Positions 47,475 through 60,820 of a stretch of 64,000 nt of DNA are shown one piece after another. Under the pieces are notes generated by a model, which saw only the letters and a list, made by a program, of their open reading frames with translations, made no database searches and was not told the origin of the DNA. Source of the stretch: Lineus longissimus. Taxonomy: Eukaryota > Nemertea > Pilidiophora > Heteronemertea > Lineidae. Position 1 is the stretch's first letter; each line of letters starts with the position of its first letter. Position numbers and translations under genes: made by a program. The stretch is taken from positions 12,586,349-12,650,348 of the forward strand of contig NC_088318.1 of NCBI RefSeq assembly GCF_910592395.1. The letters are read 5' to 3'.

Positions 47475-50400
47475 TGTCCAGAACAAAGTCCCAGTGGGAC
47501 GTGTTACCGGTTCTCCGTCTTTACCGCGGTGTTCTGCTTGCTTGCTTTGGTCTCCTGGTTGGGGTCATCCTGCCTCTTGCACACTTGGTGAGTATGATGA
47601 AGTCTTTCTAACATACCTTGATTACAGTTTGTCATTGTTTTACTCGTGAAATGCAGCAGGATTTGATTTAATCACAGAAGTTTTAGTATAGCAACCAAAA
47701 GTGATTGTTAATGGGGTAAAAAAGTTGGAACTGATACACTTCCTGTACAGGACAAACCAGGTGTTGTATAACATTACGTTACGTTATGTTACATTACGTT
47801 TTGTCGCGATCGTAGTTTGCAGGTCACAGCAACAGAAATTGTTTGTTATGGGATGCTTTTGGGTCCTGCTTTTCCAAGCTATCATCACCAGTTTATCGCC
47901 ATATTCTGGTGGATGTTGGTACTTTTTGCAACCCTTTTTTTAGGTCAATAACACTTGAGTGCTGCACTTTAGGATAACCTTGACAAATCATGTCACTTTT
48001 CCAAGACTCTTCAAATATGCTTGCATGTTCGCCCCACTAAAGCTGCTCGGTTGTTCAGCTGGGTGAAGCACTCTTCAAAATGGCCTGATCTCGTTCAAAA
48101 ACAACTTGTTGTTGGTATGTGTAAAGGTTGTCACAGGCATGGAAGGGGTCTGGTGTACAAGGAAATTATGTCCTAGAAAAAAGTGTTTTGAATGCACAAA
48201 ATATTGTATCATGCTTTTACTGCTTCTTCCTCTTCTTCATAGCATTCCATAACCTTAAGTGACAGAGAGCCCTTGGACTGATCAACACTGTGTCCTTGAG
48301 CAAGGCACTTAAACCTACTTGCTTCCACCTGTAGTAAATTTGTGTTCCAACAAGAGTTTGTTTCTTCAAAGACTTTAGGTTTTAATTCAGTCCTTTGTAA
48401 GGTAAACTATAACAGATTATCGGCATTGTAAAAGTCTATTGGTTTAACTTACTTGTAAGGTAAATATGTTTATAAATCAAACAATCATAAAAGTGAATGG
48501 CCTAGGCCTTTGTAAATTTTTGAACAACGGCTGGGAAAATCCCATTTCTGAGTCCTTTAATGCATTATCGACTTTCACTGTACTCATCTCTACCAAGTTT
48601 TCACATATTCGTATACATGTCTCTGTGAACACCTGTTATGAATGCTCGGCAGATTTTTCAACAACTTTTGAAATTTAAGTTATTCCCGGTGATATCAGAG
48701 CCATTATTCAACAAACTGTTCGTGCTTTTGCATGGAATTAGGCGAATGTGCTATTTTTCAAATGCCAATCAGATTTACATGTAGTTCAGATTTTGTTGCA
48801 TTAGACTAGGTGTTGCACGGACTAGGTGTTGCATGGACTAGGTCTTGCACAGACTAGGTGTTGCATGGACTAGGTAATGCATTGGACTAGGTGTTCCACT
48901 GTTTTGATTTTGGACTTGTTGCATAAATTTATTGTCAGAATTCAGAGAGATAGTTGCAGGTTTTGAACCGGATTATCAAGCCTTTTGGGATTGTCAGTTT
49001 TCCCAGGTACATGTAGGTGGAATGACCCAGTTTAATGTTTCAGGGACTGGAGATGATATATTATCTATTTTACCAGAATGCCTTCGTACATTGGATAACT
49101 GGCAAAGTTTGACGTCATATGCATTATATTTTTTAGTTTACCACAGAGCATACTCTGTAGTACTCAGTATAGTGCAAGCACAAAACCAGTTCATGGCCAC
49201 CTCGGCAAGTTGGAAAGCCTGTCTGGTTCTCAGCAAGTGTGGGAGTCGATTCTCCAGTGTGTGACACAAAAAGAAGTGTACCACCTTCTCAAACCATCCG
49301 TAATCTTTCTAAATACCAGCTTCTATGATATCATGCCAGGCTTGGGGGTACATGGTCAGTGATTGACCTTCATATTCCGAGTTCAATACCGAACTATTTA
49401 CTGACACTTGAAAAACCCAATTCCGTATTTGTCTTGGAGATCTTGTGTAGTAGCGTTGAAATGATAGGACCGCAACCCTGGGGGAAGGCGTTGTTTGATT
49501 CATTATGATGATATCCTGTTTGCACTGGCCAAGAGGAAGACTCTGAGAAAACAAAAGTGATCCATATTTCATGATCACTTTGAGAAAAAGTGGAGGCGCT
49601 GATTAAAAGGCCTACTCAGTTAGTTTAAAAATTTGAAAATTGAACTTGCGGTAGAAAATATTAAAGACGCACTGAATATAAATTTCAACAATTGCCGTTT
49701 TTTGACCACCGATTCTTGTCACAGGCACCTGCAATTACTACCATAGATGTGATATCACGATTGCAGGTTGCGGTGACAAAAATTTCTTTTGTGCAGGGTA
49801 CATTAAGCATAGCCATTCTGCTTCAAGTCCTTTCAATCGGACGACCCTAAAAACAGGATGCCAAAGCACTTGGGGCAAACTTTGAAACGCGCTGAATTTT
49901 TATCATTTCAGGCATTCGCGGCTAGAAGAAGTATACCTGGGGCGAGGAATGAAAGTAAAGAAGACCAGTCACTACCAGCTCCCGTGCCGTTTGTCAGCCG
50001 CATTCAAACCATCGCCTCCGTAAGTTTCATTCAAAGTCTTTACTCCATAGGGAGATATAATCACACACCAGAACTGTAAATTGGGTGATGTTCGCGAAGC
50101 CAAACGTATTTGCTCATTTTTGGCCCACACAGTTAGTCTATTCACTATCCGTCATCGTCTTAGTCTGTCGTTGTTGTCTGTGAAATATTCACAAGACACT
50201 CGCTTGTTGCTTAAGGTATGGACTTGAAACTTTCGATACACATGACCTTCTTGGTCAGATGACCTCTGACACTGAATTTCAGTCCAGTCTGATTCTTCAC
50301 TAAGCCACCAGGGGGCCAAGACTGAAATCATAAAAAGTGTGATAGCTCGTTTATTGGTTATGTGTTGTCTATAAAACTTTTATGGCAGGGGCCATATTGC

Positions 50401-53400
50401 CCATCGAACCAGTGAAAATGATTCCAACTTAATTACTATTGCCTGTCATGGTAAACTTATCAAATATTACGTTATATGCCTTTGATCTCTGTAATGCATG
50501 GCAGGCATGGCCCTCATAGGCCCATACCTAATCTGTATTAGGCCTAGTTTACATTGCAAGTGTCAGAAATACTTTGGTGGGGACTTATATTACCACTTGA
50601 CATTTTACATGCATTATGGAATATCAAAAACAACCAATGTGCATTTTGAAATCTGCTCTAATGTTGGATCTGTGGTGAAATTCTTCTACCTGGTAATTTG
50701 ACATTTCAAAGTTCTCAATCAACTGGACATTAATTGATATCTGGTAAGTTGAACCCAAGTTGTTACTGAATTTGAAGCAGTGTCTTTCGAAGATAACCCA
50801 TTTCAATCAAGATTAGCTTCCTTGTGAAACACTGGATCAGTGCTTAGTTAGCTTTTGTTGCTTTTTCGTGTATTCCTCAGGCTATTGTCACTCAGTACAG
50901 TTGCGCGTACACGACGAAATATTAGTGGACCAATTGCATTTACACCACCACATTGCCGCGACAAATTTGTTCGGCAATCCATTGCCGGTACAAATTGCCG
51001 GGCGAATTTGTCCCATCAAGCTTGATGGGTGAATTTGTCCCATCAAGCTTGATGGTCCAAATTCGCCCGGCTTGTTAAAAGCTCGGCTTTGTCGTGGTGT
51101 ACGCGCTAATGGATCGGCAATTAGCTAGTTAGATGGTTCGGCGACAGGCGGCGCTTTCTGCTTATTGTTTGCGCGCCATCTGTTGCCGGATTTTATAACT
51201 AGCTGCAGCGCTGGTGTACGCGCTTGGTGGATTTTCGATGGTGCGGCATTGGTTCGCGAACCAAGATTGGTGGTCCATTTTCAGGTGGTGTACGCGCGGC
51301 TTATGTTCTAAAACTTCCACAATTTTCAGTTAAATCAATAATTAGTATATGAGACCTACATTTCAGTGTTAAGCTAGCTTTTAAAGCCATACCATACTGA
51401 TCATCATATGAAGTTATGAGTGGATTTTTTCCACAATCAGATTGATCATTATTTTGTAACCCTTAATGAATACAGTGTGTCTAATCAAGAATAACCTTTA
51501 TTTATTTCCTCGTATTAATAACTGATAATCAATGAAATGTCAATAAATATTTGCCTTTGATTACACCTCAAAGCTTATTCAAGTCATATGAAATTATATC
51601 AGTTTTTGAAAATATCGAACATCAATGGTAGTTTTTTTAATTGTCAGACCAGAAATTGATTGATAGTAATCTTGACTATTTTGTCGAGTGATTTTTCTGG
51701 GGATCAGAAGAAACATGTCAAGTGACCATGGGACTGGTTAACACCTGTTTCTCGGGACAGACAGGAATGACCAAGGTCTAACCGGTCTTAGACTGGTGAA
51801 ACTAGAGAAACTTTAAGAAGAGTCCAAAACCATTTTAGCTTTTGGCCTATTTTTGTGCCAGCAGCATTGCCAGAAGTCCCCCTTCCATACATAGCACACA
51901 AGTAAACCTTTTAGTTTGAAATAATTGTTGCTGATAGGTCGATAAAATGCTTTGTAACTGCTGTGAAGAAATCAATCAGGAGTGGCTCGTCAAGTAGTGA
52001 TTGACAGGTGACCAAGAGTAATGAATTGGTGTCCGATGTTATGAAGATGTGTAAAATCAATTAATTTCATAGATTTATTCTTAACCACCAGTCGTGCTGG
52101 TTGCATTGGGCAAAATCTCCTAGATGCATTTGGGGAGATTTGATTCAAATTGCCTCATGGATGAACATTCTGAAATTTGCTTGAAATTTGGTTTAGCTGT
52201 TCTTTTTTAGAGACATAGGTGTTGAATTTCCGATTTTAGGTGGATTTCAGACCTGTTCTTCTCAATAAATACTTAATTTGATAACTGGAATGGGAATATG
52301 TCTGTCTCTGCTCTCCGTGGATGTTTAAATTTTCAAAATTGGACCAAATATGGTCTGGTTTATGATGGATCTTGAAGTCTGAATCAACTTCATGGTGGCA
52401 ATAACGCACAGATAACAATGGCGGTGGACTTGTCATTTTTGGCTGGAGGTAGCTTTGGAAAGTGGATGTCTAGTAGCTTGCCTGTAGGTAGATCCAATTC
52501 CTCTCCCCATAAGAAAGTGCATGGGGTCATTCTCTCATCATGACTGGCTTTGCATGGTATAAAGAGTGTCATACGTGACCAGCTTGAACATTCATCTCAG
52601 ACCTCAGGAGACCCTTTTGGGAAACTGAAATTGCACACTGTGATGAAAAAACCATTGGAGGATTTGGTATCAGAAGCCTGACTCTCCTCCCTCAGGTTGA
52701 ACATAACTATACATCAACTTGATCTTAGAATACATTTCAATTGGATATATAAAAAAGCTTTTGAGAACATGGACTGGCTGTGGAGAGTCACACAAGCCAT
52801 TATTTGGTGAAATGTACAAATTTACGATATTGGTTTCTGTTTTATGATTCATAAATTGAGGTGATTCGGAATTTGAGTAATTGGATTTCACAGAAGTGTA
52901 GATGTCAATTGCACTGACATACTCCTGGATGGGTCAGGTGGTCACCACTTTAAAAGACTAGGTCATCGAATAAATCTTGGCCAAATTGACTGAATCGGCA
53001 TTGCACCACATTGATGTAGTTGGTGTAATTTTTGGTGTATCATTTTCTGGACAAGAACACTTGGATTTTTCGCGCAGCAAATCTAAGGTATACTGCAACT
53101 CATGACATTTTCATGACGTACGTGCAAAGTTGGCAAAGGTGCCAAGTTTCAATAGGTGATAGACTTCATATCATGTTTGCTGCCGAATTTTGGTGGTTAT
53201 GCATTAAAGATGAAACTTTTCGGCTTTTTGGCTCGCCTGTGAGCCTTTACCATCACGCAGTGTCTGTCGTCGTCCGTCGTCGTCGTCGTTAGACATGGGT
53301 GGCACGTTTTGTAACCGCTCAAGTTTTTGAGCTCTAACTTGGTACACGTGTACCCCTAGGTGACCGCTACTCAGAGACCGAATCGCGGCCTCATATAATA

Positions 53401-54966
53401 CACGGCTTTGCCACCAGGGGGCCAGAGGAAAAAATGGAAAACTTGTGTTTTCTCCCTTATTACCGGTTAACACCTTGAATGTATAGCGATGTACAGGGTG
53501 GCCCAGAATTATTTTCCCTCACACAATGGATACACAATAGAATTCTATTGTCCAAAGGAACATAATTCTGGGCCTCCCTGTAGATAGATCTACGTCTATT
53601 ACACCCAACCATTCAGTGCCCAATGACGCTATTCTACGTTGTTGAACAGGGGGTCCCATTGACTGTGGCAATCCTCTCTTTGAAACAATGTCAACAAGCG
53701 GCATCTGATGTGCTGGTCCTGAACCGAAGAAGTTCTTTACATCATCTTATCTAACGAAATTAATGTCGAGTCTATTATAGCAGTGAACAATGAAGATGAA
53801 GAATGTCAATCCACCTCTGTCTTCTTTACTTTGTCTGGTGACAACATCAAGAGGAATCAATGGAGAAATGAAATTTTGTCTCTTTCACCGTATCAGTCTG
53901 GGCGGCCGTACATCATGCCCAGATCCTTGATGCCATCGGCCCCTTACAATAATACAAATTATTATATCAAGCAATACAACTCAAGATGACAAAACAAAGT
54001 AATACAATTAGAATTTGAGTCTCCTACCCCTACTCTTGTATAGAAAAACTGACAAATTACACAAGGTTTCTGCACACTAACTATTCATTGAGGAGACAAA
54101 ATAATACATCGTTGGCACGGAGAAAGGTAACAATCTGGTACGAAGATATACCAAAAATACACATATATTCAAAACATGAACTAGCTCTCAGCAAGAGCTT
54201 GCGGCGGTGAACTGCAGGAAGCAAAAATGACAAGTTGGTGAAATGGGGAGGGTTTTTATGCACAGATTGAAAATGCATTGACCTAGTGAATGTTCAAGGG
54301 AGTAAGGCATTTAATAGGAGAAGCTTCCCGTTCACTTTTACAGTAGAAACCATGAAATCAAAAAAGGAATGTCTGTGGAAATGAGCTGTTTTTGATAAAA
54401 ACCTTTTGATGTTGGGAAAGTAGATGTGTTTACATGGTTGAAGGGAAGTGAAGAAGCAGACTGCTCTATAGTGGAGTCTGTCATTCACAATAATCACTGG
54501 CACCCTGGCTACTGAACGATTGGAAGCTCATGTCGCTACCAAGTGTGACGTGACTGCGTATTCTAACTGTGAAGATGCTCCACCATAGATCTCATCTTTC
54601 TGATGAGACATCCAGAAATAGAGCCAGGATCCTCACTGTCCATGTCATCTGTATCAGGTTTAAAAAAAAGTGGTACGTTTCTCAACTGCTAGGACTCTCC
54701 AGGTCAGGTGACCTCAGACACTGATTTCGGTCCGATCTGATTCTTGACTTAGCCATCCAATGAATGAATTCCAATATATTCATCACTGAACCTGTTTCAT
54801 CTTTCAGAATCTGTTGGAGACAGATAGTATAGTTGAGAACCTATTGGAACAAAACACCATGTCGTCGAAGGGCATTAGGGCAAAAATGCGGCCATCTCTG
54901 CGGTTTCTGCGCCGAGGGAGTTTCAGGAGCAGGGATGACAAGGACAGGGTTTCTATAACTGAAAAG
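47475..54966 (+). CDS. Unidentified membrane protein gene, three internal exons (partial)
   Basis: Three segments have acceptor and donor consensus and join in phase 0: 47475-47587 (alternative acceptor 47482), 49912-50019 and 54808-54966. The first encodes a membrane helix (YRGVLLACFGLLVGVILPL, then AHL). The second starts AFAARRSIPGARNESKED. The third is polar and basic with SLRFLRRGSFRSRDDKD, ending VSITEK before GTAGGA. The order (helix, then Arg-rich and Ser-rich cytoplasmic-type sequence with possible kinase sites such as RRGSF) is coherent for one protein, but the family is not recognised. Exons upstream and downstream were not found. The exons are short, so each could be wrong on its own. 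Confidence 0.45.
48804..48899. repeat. 16-bp minisatellite, six copies
   Basis: Unit GACTAGGTGTTGCAYG with minor changes. Confidence 0.9.
50130..50345. repeat. Dispersed repeat (CCACCAGGGGGCCA family)
   Basis: CCGTCATCGTCTTAGTCTGTCG followed by TGGTCAGATGACCTCTGAC and TTCACTAAGCCACCAGGG. Related to 53215-53430 and to a fragment at 54690-54760. Extent approximate. Confidence 0.55.
50903..51298. mobile_element. Foldback/MITE-like element with nested palindromes
   Basis: Outer inverted repeats GCGCGTACAC (50903-50912) and GTGTACGCGC (51289-51298); GTGTACGCGC also occurs internally near 51099 and 51213. The core at about 50997-51075 is a large palindrome: GCCGGGCGAATTTG against CAAATTCGCCCGGC, with CCATCAAGCTTGATGG, itself a perfect palindrome, twice between the arms. 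CpG content is far above the flanks. No clear target duplication and no ORF. Confidence 0.65.
51299..53214. other. AT-rich DNA within the presumed intron
   Basis: No exon, RNA gene or repeat with clear structure recognised on either strand. Confidence 0.3.
53215..53430. repeat. Dispersed repeat with CGT-triplet tract
   Basis: GGCTCGCCTGTGAGCC, a GTCGTC-type microsatellite, AACTTGGTACACGTGTACCC and CTTTGCCACCAGGGGGCC. The same sort of repeat is at 50130-50345. Minus-strand ORFs here are produced by the repeat. Confidence 0.6.
53494..53580. mobile_element. 87-bp mariner-like foldback MITE
   Basis: CAGGGTGGCCCAGAATTAT at the left and its near-perfect inverse at the right (CAGGGAGGCCCAGAATTAT read inward) flank a short middle with AGAATTCT. 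TA is present at both borders (53492-53493 and 53581-53582), as expected for Tc1/mariner target duplications. Ends of the CAGGGTGGCCC type are known in mariner elements. Confidence 0.75.
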
Positions 54967-56494
54967 GTAGGAATTTTCGCTTTATTTTCATATTTTCATT
55001 CTGGATTAGGCTCTTTGTTATGCTAATTTTTTTCAAGTTGAAACATTTTTTTAGAACCCTGTCTTGCCTACAAGTTATATATGTTATATCAAGGACGTTC
55101 AAAAAATGTCCTTAAGTTTATCGAAAATGTATACCATAAGGCAGCTTATATATTTTTGGTTATATCTGTTGAACCTCTTCATTAAGGACACCCTGGGCTG
55201 AAAAATGCTGTTCTTAATAATGAGGGGTCCTGCACCGAGGTCAAATTGAATAGACATCACTGACTCTGGAACAAATTCAGTGTCCTTTATAGATATTGAT
55301 TGGCACCGAATCCAAGATCACATGCAGAACTGTCTGCTTAATCAGTTCCGGTATTCTAAAGAATGATTAATTTGAAACTGATGCAAAATTTCAACTTCGA
55401 AATTCTGCCACCTGTTCATAGTTATTAAAATGCAAATATGTATGCAAAGCACTTTCCCTGTTCTAGTTTTACCTTTACTTTAAAGGGGAACTAAAAGTAG
55501 GCTTCAGGAGGTCCAGTTGGTGGTGGTCTTCCGGCTTCTGATACGCTCAGTTAGGGGCAAGGTCATGTTTGATTCAGCAATGTGTTCCTCAGTCCTGAAT
55601 AGTTTGGATGTACTGTAAGATAGGAGAGACCCCTATTTGCGACTTTGTGCGACTTAATCTGACCTGCTTGGCTCCTGCCTTTAGTCTCCCTTTAATGCAT
55701 GCTGATACCCAACTTAATTTCAGGTCAGAGGAGTGCTTAGGTGCATATATTGACATCCTTAACAATGAATTTCATTAGTTTTTCATTTGTTTGATAATTT
55801 TGTTTATTTGTTTGTTGCCGCGTTCCAAGTATGCATTTTCAGGTCAGAGGAGTGCCTAGGTACAACATTTTGTAATGTGGAGTAGGAGGAAACCGGATAC
55901 CCGGAGGAAACCTATGCCGTTGAGTCACTCTCTCTATCAGGAGAATATACCAGGAGCACATTGAAAGCCTGGTGGACAACTGTCTCAATCACTTTCATCT
56001 TTCTTCACTTCTGAGACCAAAAAGCAATTCATCTTTCTTCACTTCAGAGACCAAAAAGCAATTCATCGTGAGTGAATCTTTCCATCACTAATAAGGCAAA
56101 TGTTTCATGGCACCAGCAATCAGGTTATGACGTTTGACAGGAGAAATTGAAGCAATTTGTGTCAGTATTGCTTACATTCAAGAAGGGTAATTTAGATATT
56201 ATTCCAGATTGATAGGTCACAAGTCATCCCATGATAAAGTGTTCTCTTTCATGATGCCTAGTCCGATTTAGATTTGATGCATATTTTGTGGGGTTCTGTT
56301 CCTAAATATAGGCCCTTTCTGTAAACACGTTATTTTTCTGAGCCTTCATTTGAAAACCCGTCCATTCATGGCAATGGTAGGAGCTGGTAGATCAGAGAAA
56401 ATTACCACGTAGAGTTAAAGGGTCAAGTTGTTCACTGACCACAATCTACATTTACGAGTCTCCTCCGATAACAGAACAGATACCATGACAACAA
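54967..56494. other. AT-rich DNA with small duplications
   Basis: No exon recognised. 55175-55310 is a CTATTAAGGACAC-family fragment. TTTCAGGTCAGAGGAGTGCY occurs at 55720 and 55838. A 34-bp tandem duplication is at 55996-56067 (CATCTTTCTTCACTTCWGAG unit). Confidence 0.4.
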
Positions 56495-57195
56495 TGGTGT
56501 GTTCACACTGGATGCGAATTGAAACCGAATTCCGTAGAGCGCTCTCCGGAATACGAATTGGTTAATCCAGTTTCAGAACGGTCGCGTCACACTGGCCCGA
56601 ATACGCATTCAAATCGGTTTAAAACGCGCCACACTCAATGCATACTAACGACGCGCCATCTATTATTATTATTATTATTATTATTATTTATTAACCTCCC
56701 ATATGGGGAATAAAATTTACAAGTACAAAACATATAAGTGTATAATATCACAGTATCACACAGTCATTATTAACAAGTTAAAATCGCGTAAGGTGCTTGA
56801 CCATTTCCATCTCCCGGCCATGCCTATTGCCAAAGTTCGGGTCAAAGAGGAGTGTCCTCAGCGAGTCGACACCACCGTCGCTAAATGCGGAGAATCCCGG
56901 CCTCGCCCTCGAAAACGAGGCCAAAACCGGGGAAAACCCCGCCGCGACGATGTTGCTGACGGGCGCATGCGCAGTGCGATCGAAAACCTTAATTCGTATC
57001 AAGCGCGTCACACTTGAAATCTCAATACGGTTTCGTTGATTCGGATTAGCTGATTCGCATTCAATTCGGTTTAAGAACCGTGTTGGTTAAAGCGGATTGA
57101 GATCGGTATGAACCGAATTGAGTGTGACGCCCCAATACGTATCAACGTTTTAATTCGAATTCAATTCGTGTTAAAACCCCAGTGTGACCACGGCA
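56495..57195. mobile_element. Harbinger-like MITE, copy 1
   Basis: 701 bp. Terminal inverted repeats TGGTGTGTTCACACTGG and TGCCGTGGTCACACTGG (read inward) match at 14 of 17 positions. A 3-bp target duplication CAA flanks it (56492-56494, 57196-57198). Inside are GAATTCGAATTG-type motifs, a TTA microsatellite and a CpG-rich block. Same family as 60821-61714; lacks about 193 bp present there. No transposase. Confidence 0.85.
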
Positions 57196-57198
57196 CAA

Positions 57199-60100
57199 GA
57201 GTACCAGAAGAAATTAGCATTGGACCAATAGATCATAAGACAGCAGTATCTTCACTCACCAGTTGCCCCCCCCCCCCATGCTTATGCGCCTAATGACCTT
57301 CCAATCACCTTTGCTTCCACCAGATCCCATTCAGCTATCAAGATTTTAGAATCCATATTTCTCCATTTACTAAATTGATCACTGAGAACATGATTTTGTC
57401 TTTTAAATTCGAATTCTAGCCTTGGCAGAAAATCGATGAAATTCTTTAAGCGTTAATCTGTGATGATTAATGCTTCTTCATTACAAATTTAGAGTTGTTG
57501 CACTCTTTCAGATGGATATTGGGTTCCAAGAGCTGATACTCTTGAGTGAAAGATTTAAAGAAATTACCTGTTTATGAGATTTTACATCTTTTCATTTGAG
57601 AAATGAGAAACATAATGCCTTGTTTCATGGACAGAATGGACCATATTTTAAAAGACCATTAAAGGATGACGCCGCTAAATATTTGGAGGTCTGAAAAGGG
57701 GTGTTGAGGGTGATAGATTGTTTTTTCTGAAATGGGGATTGTGGCTATGGCAGAGTAACAACTTGCCTGAAAAAGCGAGACATGCCACGTGGTGAATTAG
57801 GAATATACAACTGGTGAGTCAGGGAATCGCAATATATCATTAATTCAATCAATTTGAATATTTTAGTATTTTCCATTCAACTTTTTGAAAAAAAATAAGG
57901 TAAGCAGGATGTGACCCTTACAGCAGTCCATCACCAGTTGGTAACATAACCCGTTTTCTGGTGTGAGGTGATGAATATCTGAAATATGTTTCCATGTATT
58001 TCCAAATTTATTCATATATGGAAACTGTATGGAAATGTTTCTGGTGAACGCCATTACCTGTGTTCTCTGATATTATCACTCTTGATACAGCCATCAGTTG
58101 GCTATCTATACTGCTGTAGTCTTATACAGCTGACAAACAGTTCTATTGCAGTGTCCAGGTGGCTTAGGGTTTGTGACGAGCTTGGTGTTGACATTCAGAA
58201 GGCTGAGACTGTTGCAATTTTCATGTGAAGGCTAAGAACAAACCAGTTTTAAAACACCACTCCAGAGGTAGTTTTGGGATTTTCTTCTTGATCTCCTCTT
58301 CTCAGATATGTCCTTGAACGATAGCAGACGATAATACGATTTATTGTCGCCACTTCCTGTATCCCTCGCCTGCGAGATGGAGTGGTAGGATCCAATATCG
58401 ATAACGATACGAGTAGACTCTACCGTCGCATGCTTTACCACCGAGACACATTGAATTAGCGCGGCACGTTCCTAGACGAGGGATGCACACTCCTTGCGTA
58501 ATCGTTATGCTACAGTTACAGATGCGTCACGCTCCTGTTCCATTCGTGATGTATGGATGATTTGCTGCCGTGTCATAGGAATGGTCTCTGAGGTAAAACA
58601 TTTCGCTACAGTGGTGAATATCAATTTTCTTTGGAGGAGATCTTTCAGTTCATTTCCAAAAATGATTTTCTGTGATTTTGTGGTTTCGAAAAATTGTTCT
58701 CCAACATCATTACATAACATTGATTAACGGAGATGTTGTTTTTGATGGGTGTATGGATATTTTGTTGATGTCCATTTCATGTTGTGGAGATGGTCATTCA
58801 CTCTTGATTTCATATTGGAGGAATTCTTCTTCTTGTTCTCGTTGTGTTCTTATCAAAGGATTTTCTGTGCTTTTCCAAAATCATTTCATTTCTATATTGC
58901 ATTATGTTAGCATTTATGGACGTATATTCTTCACCTTGGTTGAAATGTACAGTGATGTGTTTCAAGTGTCTCCGAGATGTTCAGTGAGGTTGAAAACATG
59001 TTCTCAATACAGATAACTTATTTCCCTTGAATTTTCTGTCATTCAGTCCAAATATCGTTTTTGGTCTCGAAGCATACTATATAGCAGACAAGTATTGATG
59101 AGGTCAAGGTTATTTTGTGATTGATGGTTCATGCTTCAATTGAGGGGAGGAAATGCTCTGCCCAGGCTTTCCCTAAACCTCATGGTTTTATACTCCCTTT
59201 AAACATAGCCGGGGTATATTATAAATCTTGATGAGATGCAAAAATCTTTGTGGTCAAGATGGCTTTTCCCTGGATATTCGACCAGGTAATGTATTTCGAA
59301 TGGTCTCATATTTCCTTTGATATTCCTTATAATATGTCTAGCACAGCAGATTTCCTCTTGCTGTTATTCCCATATCTCATTGTAGACTGACAGAATGTCA
59401 AAGGATCTCAGAACTTAATTTCCGGCTCAATACTGATGGAGCATTTGCAGTTGCTCTGTCATCATGATGTGGAGATGCTGAGGAATGGTTAGTAGGGGCA
59501 GATCCAGAAGCCGGAAAAAGAACACTAGATTTCTCATCGAAATTCCTGGTGTGTTCCAAAATTTCATGGTCAATTTCCAAGATTTCCGTTAAAAATAGGG
59601 ATGGGGGGTGCGTCTTGTGTGCTGTCCTTTGGAACTGCGCCTGTTTAGGTCTGATGGGATTGGTTGATCTCTCAGCATAGCTTGTCATGTCCTGAAAAAT
59701 GCTACGCCTTCCTGGCCAATTTCAGCTGAACCACCCCACCGGTCTACATAGTTTTCAAAATACTATCTCAGAACATCATGTCTTCGTGGCTAGAAATTGC
59801 AAGTGGATCTCCCAGGCATTTTTGATTGGCAGGATGCACCGCTTGACTTTGGGCTCTGACACCAAAATCTTCACTGACAAGATCAGTCAGTGAGATAGGT
59901 ATTGATTGCATTCCAATCCTCGTGTTTATACGCCATTGATTGATAGCACTCTCCAGTCATGCACAGTGAGCCGCTGTGTTGGAAATGTCAGCTGGGGTTT
60001 GGAGAGTGACAGACGTCTGGTGGGTGTCTTTCTACGCCGTCATCAATGTGGCTTAGTAGTTCATATCAACCAGATTTTTGTATCGGGCATCGAAAGCCAG

Positions 60101-60817
60101 GTATGTAATCAGTTTGATTCTTACTTACTGCTCATGATGTTTTTTAGTTACTACCTTGACACCTCTTTTCGTTGTGTTTATGAGGCAAAAATCATTGTGG
60201 AAGCATATTTTTCAGTGACACCCGTGAGAATTCCCCCCTCCCCCTTGCCTACCCCCTCTTTCGGTCAGCCATTCACCTTTGGTGAATAATATTCCATTAA
60301 AAACCACTATATCAGTGAGAGTATAGTCCACCTGCCTCTTTGCCTGCATACTGGGTGTCAAATTAATTCAAAAAGCATTGTCACGTTCGATCAGTTAAGT
60401 CACTACTTCTTTCTTGACAATGAAAACAAGAGTTCAAAAATCGATCACTCTTAATTATTACTCAATTATACAATCGGCCATTCTTCCTGTCATCAAAAGG
60501 TACGCTCTATTAAAATGTGAAGCGCACTGTTGAAATTGACTTTGACTTAGAAATCGTTATTTGATTATGAAAATTACCATGGCGATAATATGTGATCGTT
60601 ATTTCTTTGTCCTTGACCTTGGAATTCTTGGAAAGATTCATCAGACAATTGGTTTGTATCCGAATTATCTGTAATATGCTTGAGGCAAAATGATGAGCAA
60701 GACAATGTCATTTCACAATAACTTTGCCGAATTATGTATTGACTGATGTGCAGTCTGTTGTGGAAATGTATATGGGTTTCACGTCTTCTTATGATGAACT
60801 CAACTGTGGTAGAACAC
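57199..60817. other. AT-rich DNA, no supported gene
   Basis: A poly-C run is at about 57268. A GC-richer stretch at 58310-58510 looks repeat-derived. A 59906-60107 segment has a usable donor but no convincing acceptor phase or family. Nothing else recognised. Confidence 0.3.
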
Positions 60818-60820
60818 TAA

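Noticed and set aside
53204-53473. 89-codon minus ORF
   Set aside because: Runs through the CGT-triplet dispersed repeat, giving a run of Asp; not a gene.
56519-57039. ORFs shared by the two Harbinger-like copies
   Set aside because: They are shared because the element is repeated; reading frames are short and show no transposase motifs.
58084-58229. Possible terminal exon encoding SRWLRVCDELGVDIQKA
   Set aside because: The acceptor is plausible, but the product is short and unrecognised and nothing upstream joins it.
59906-60107. Possible exon ending in GAAAGCCAG before GTATGT
   Set aside because: The donor is good but the acceptor phase does not fit the neighbouring exons, alternative frames have stops, and no family is recognised.
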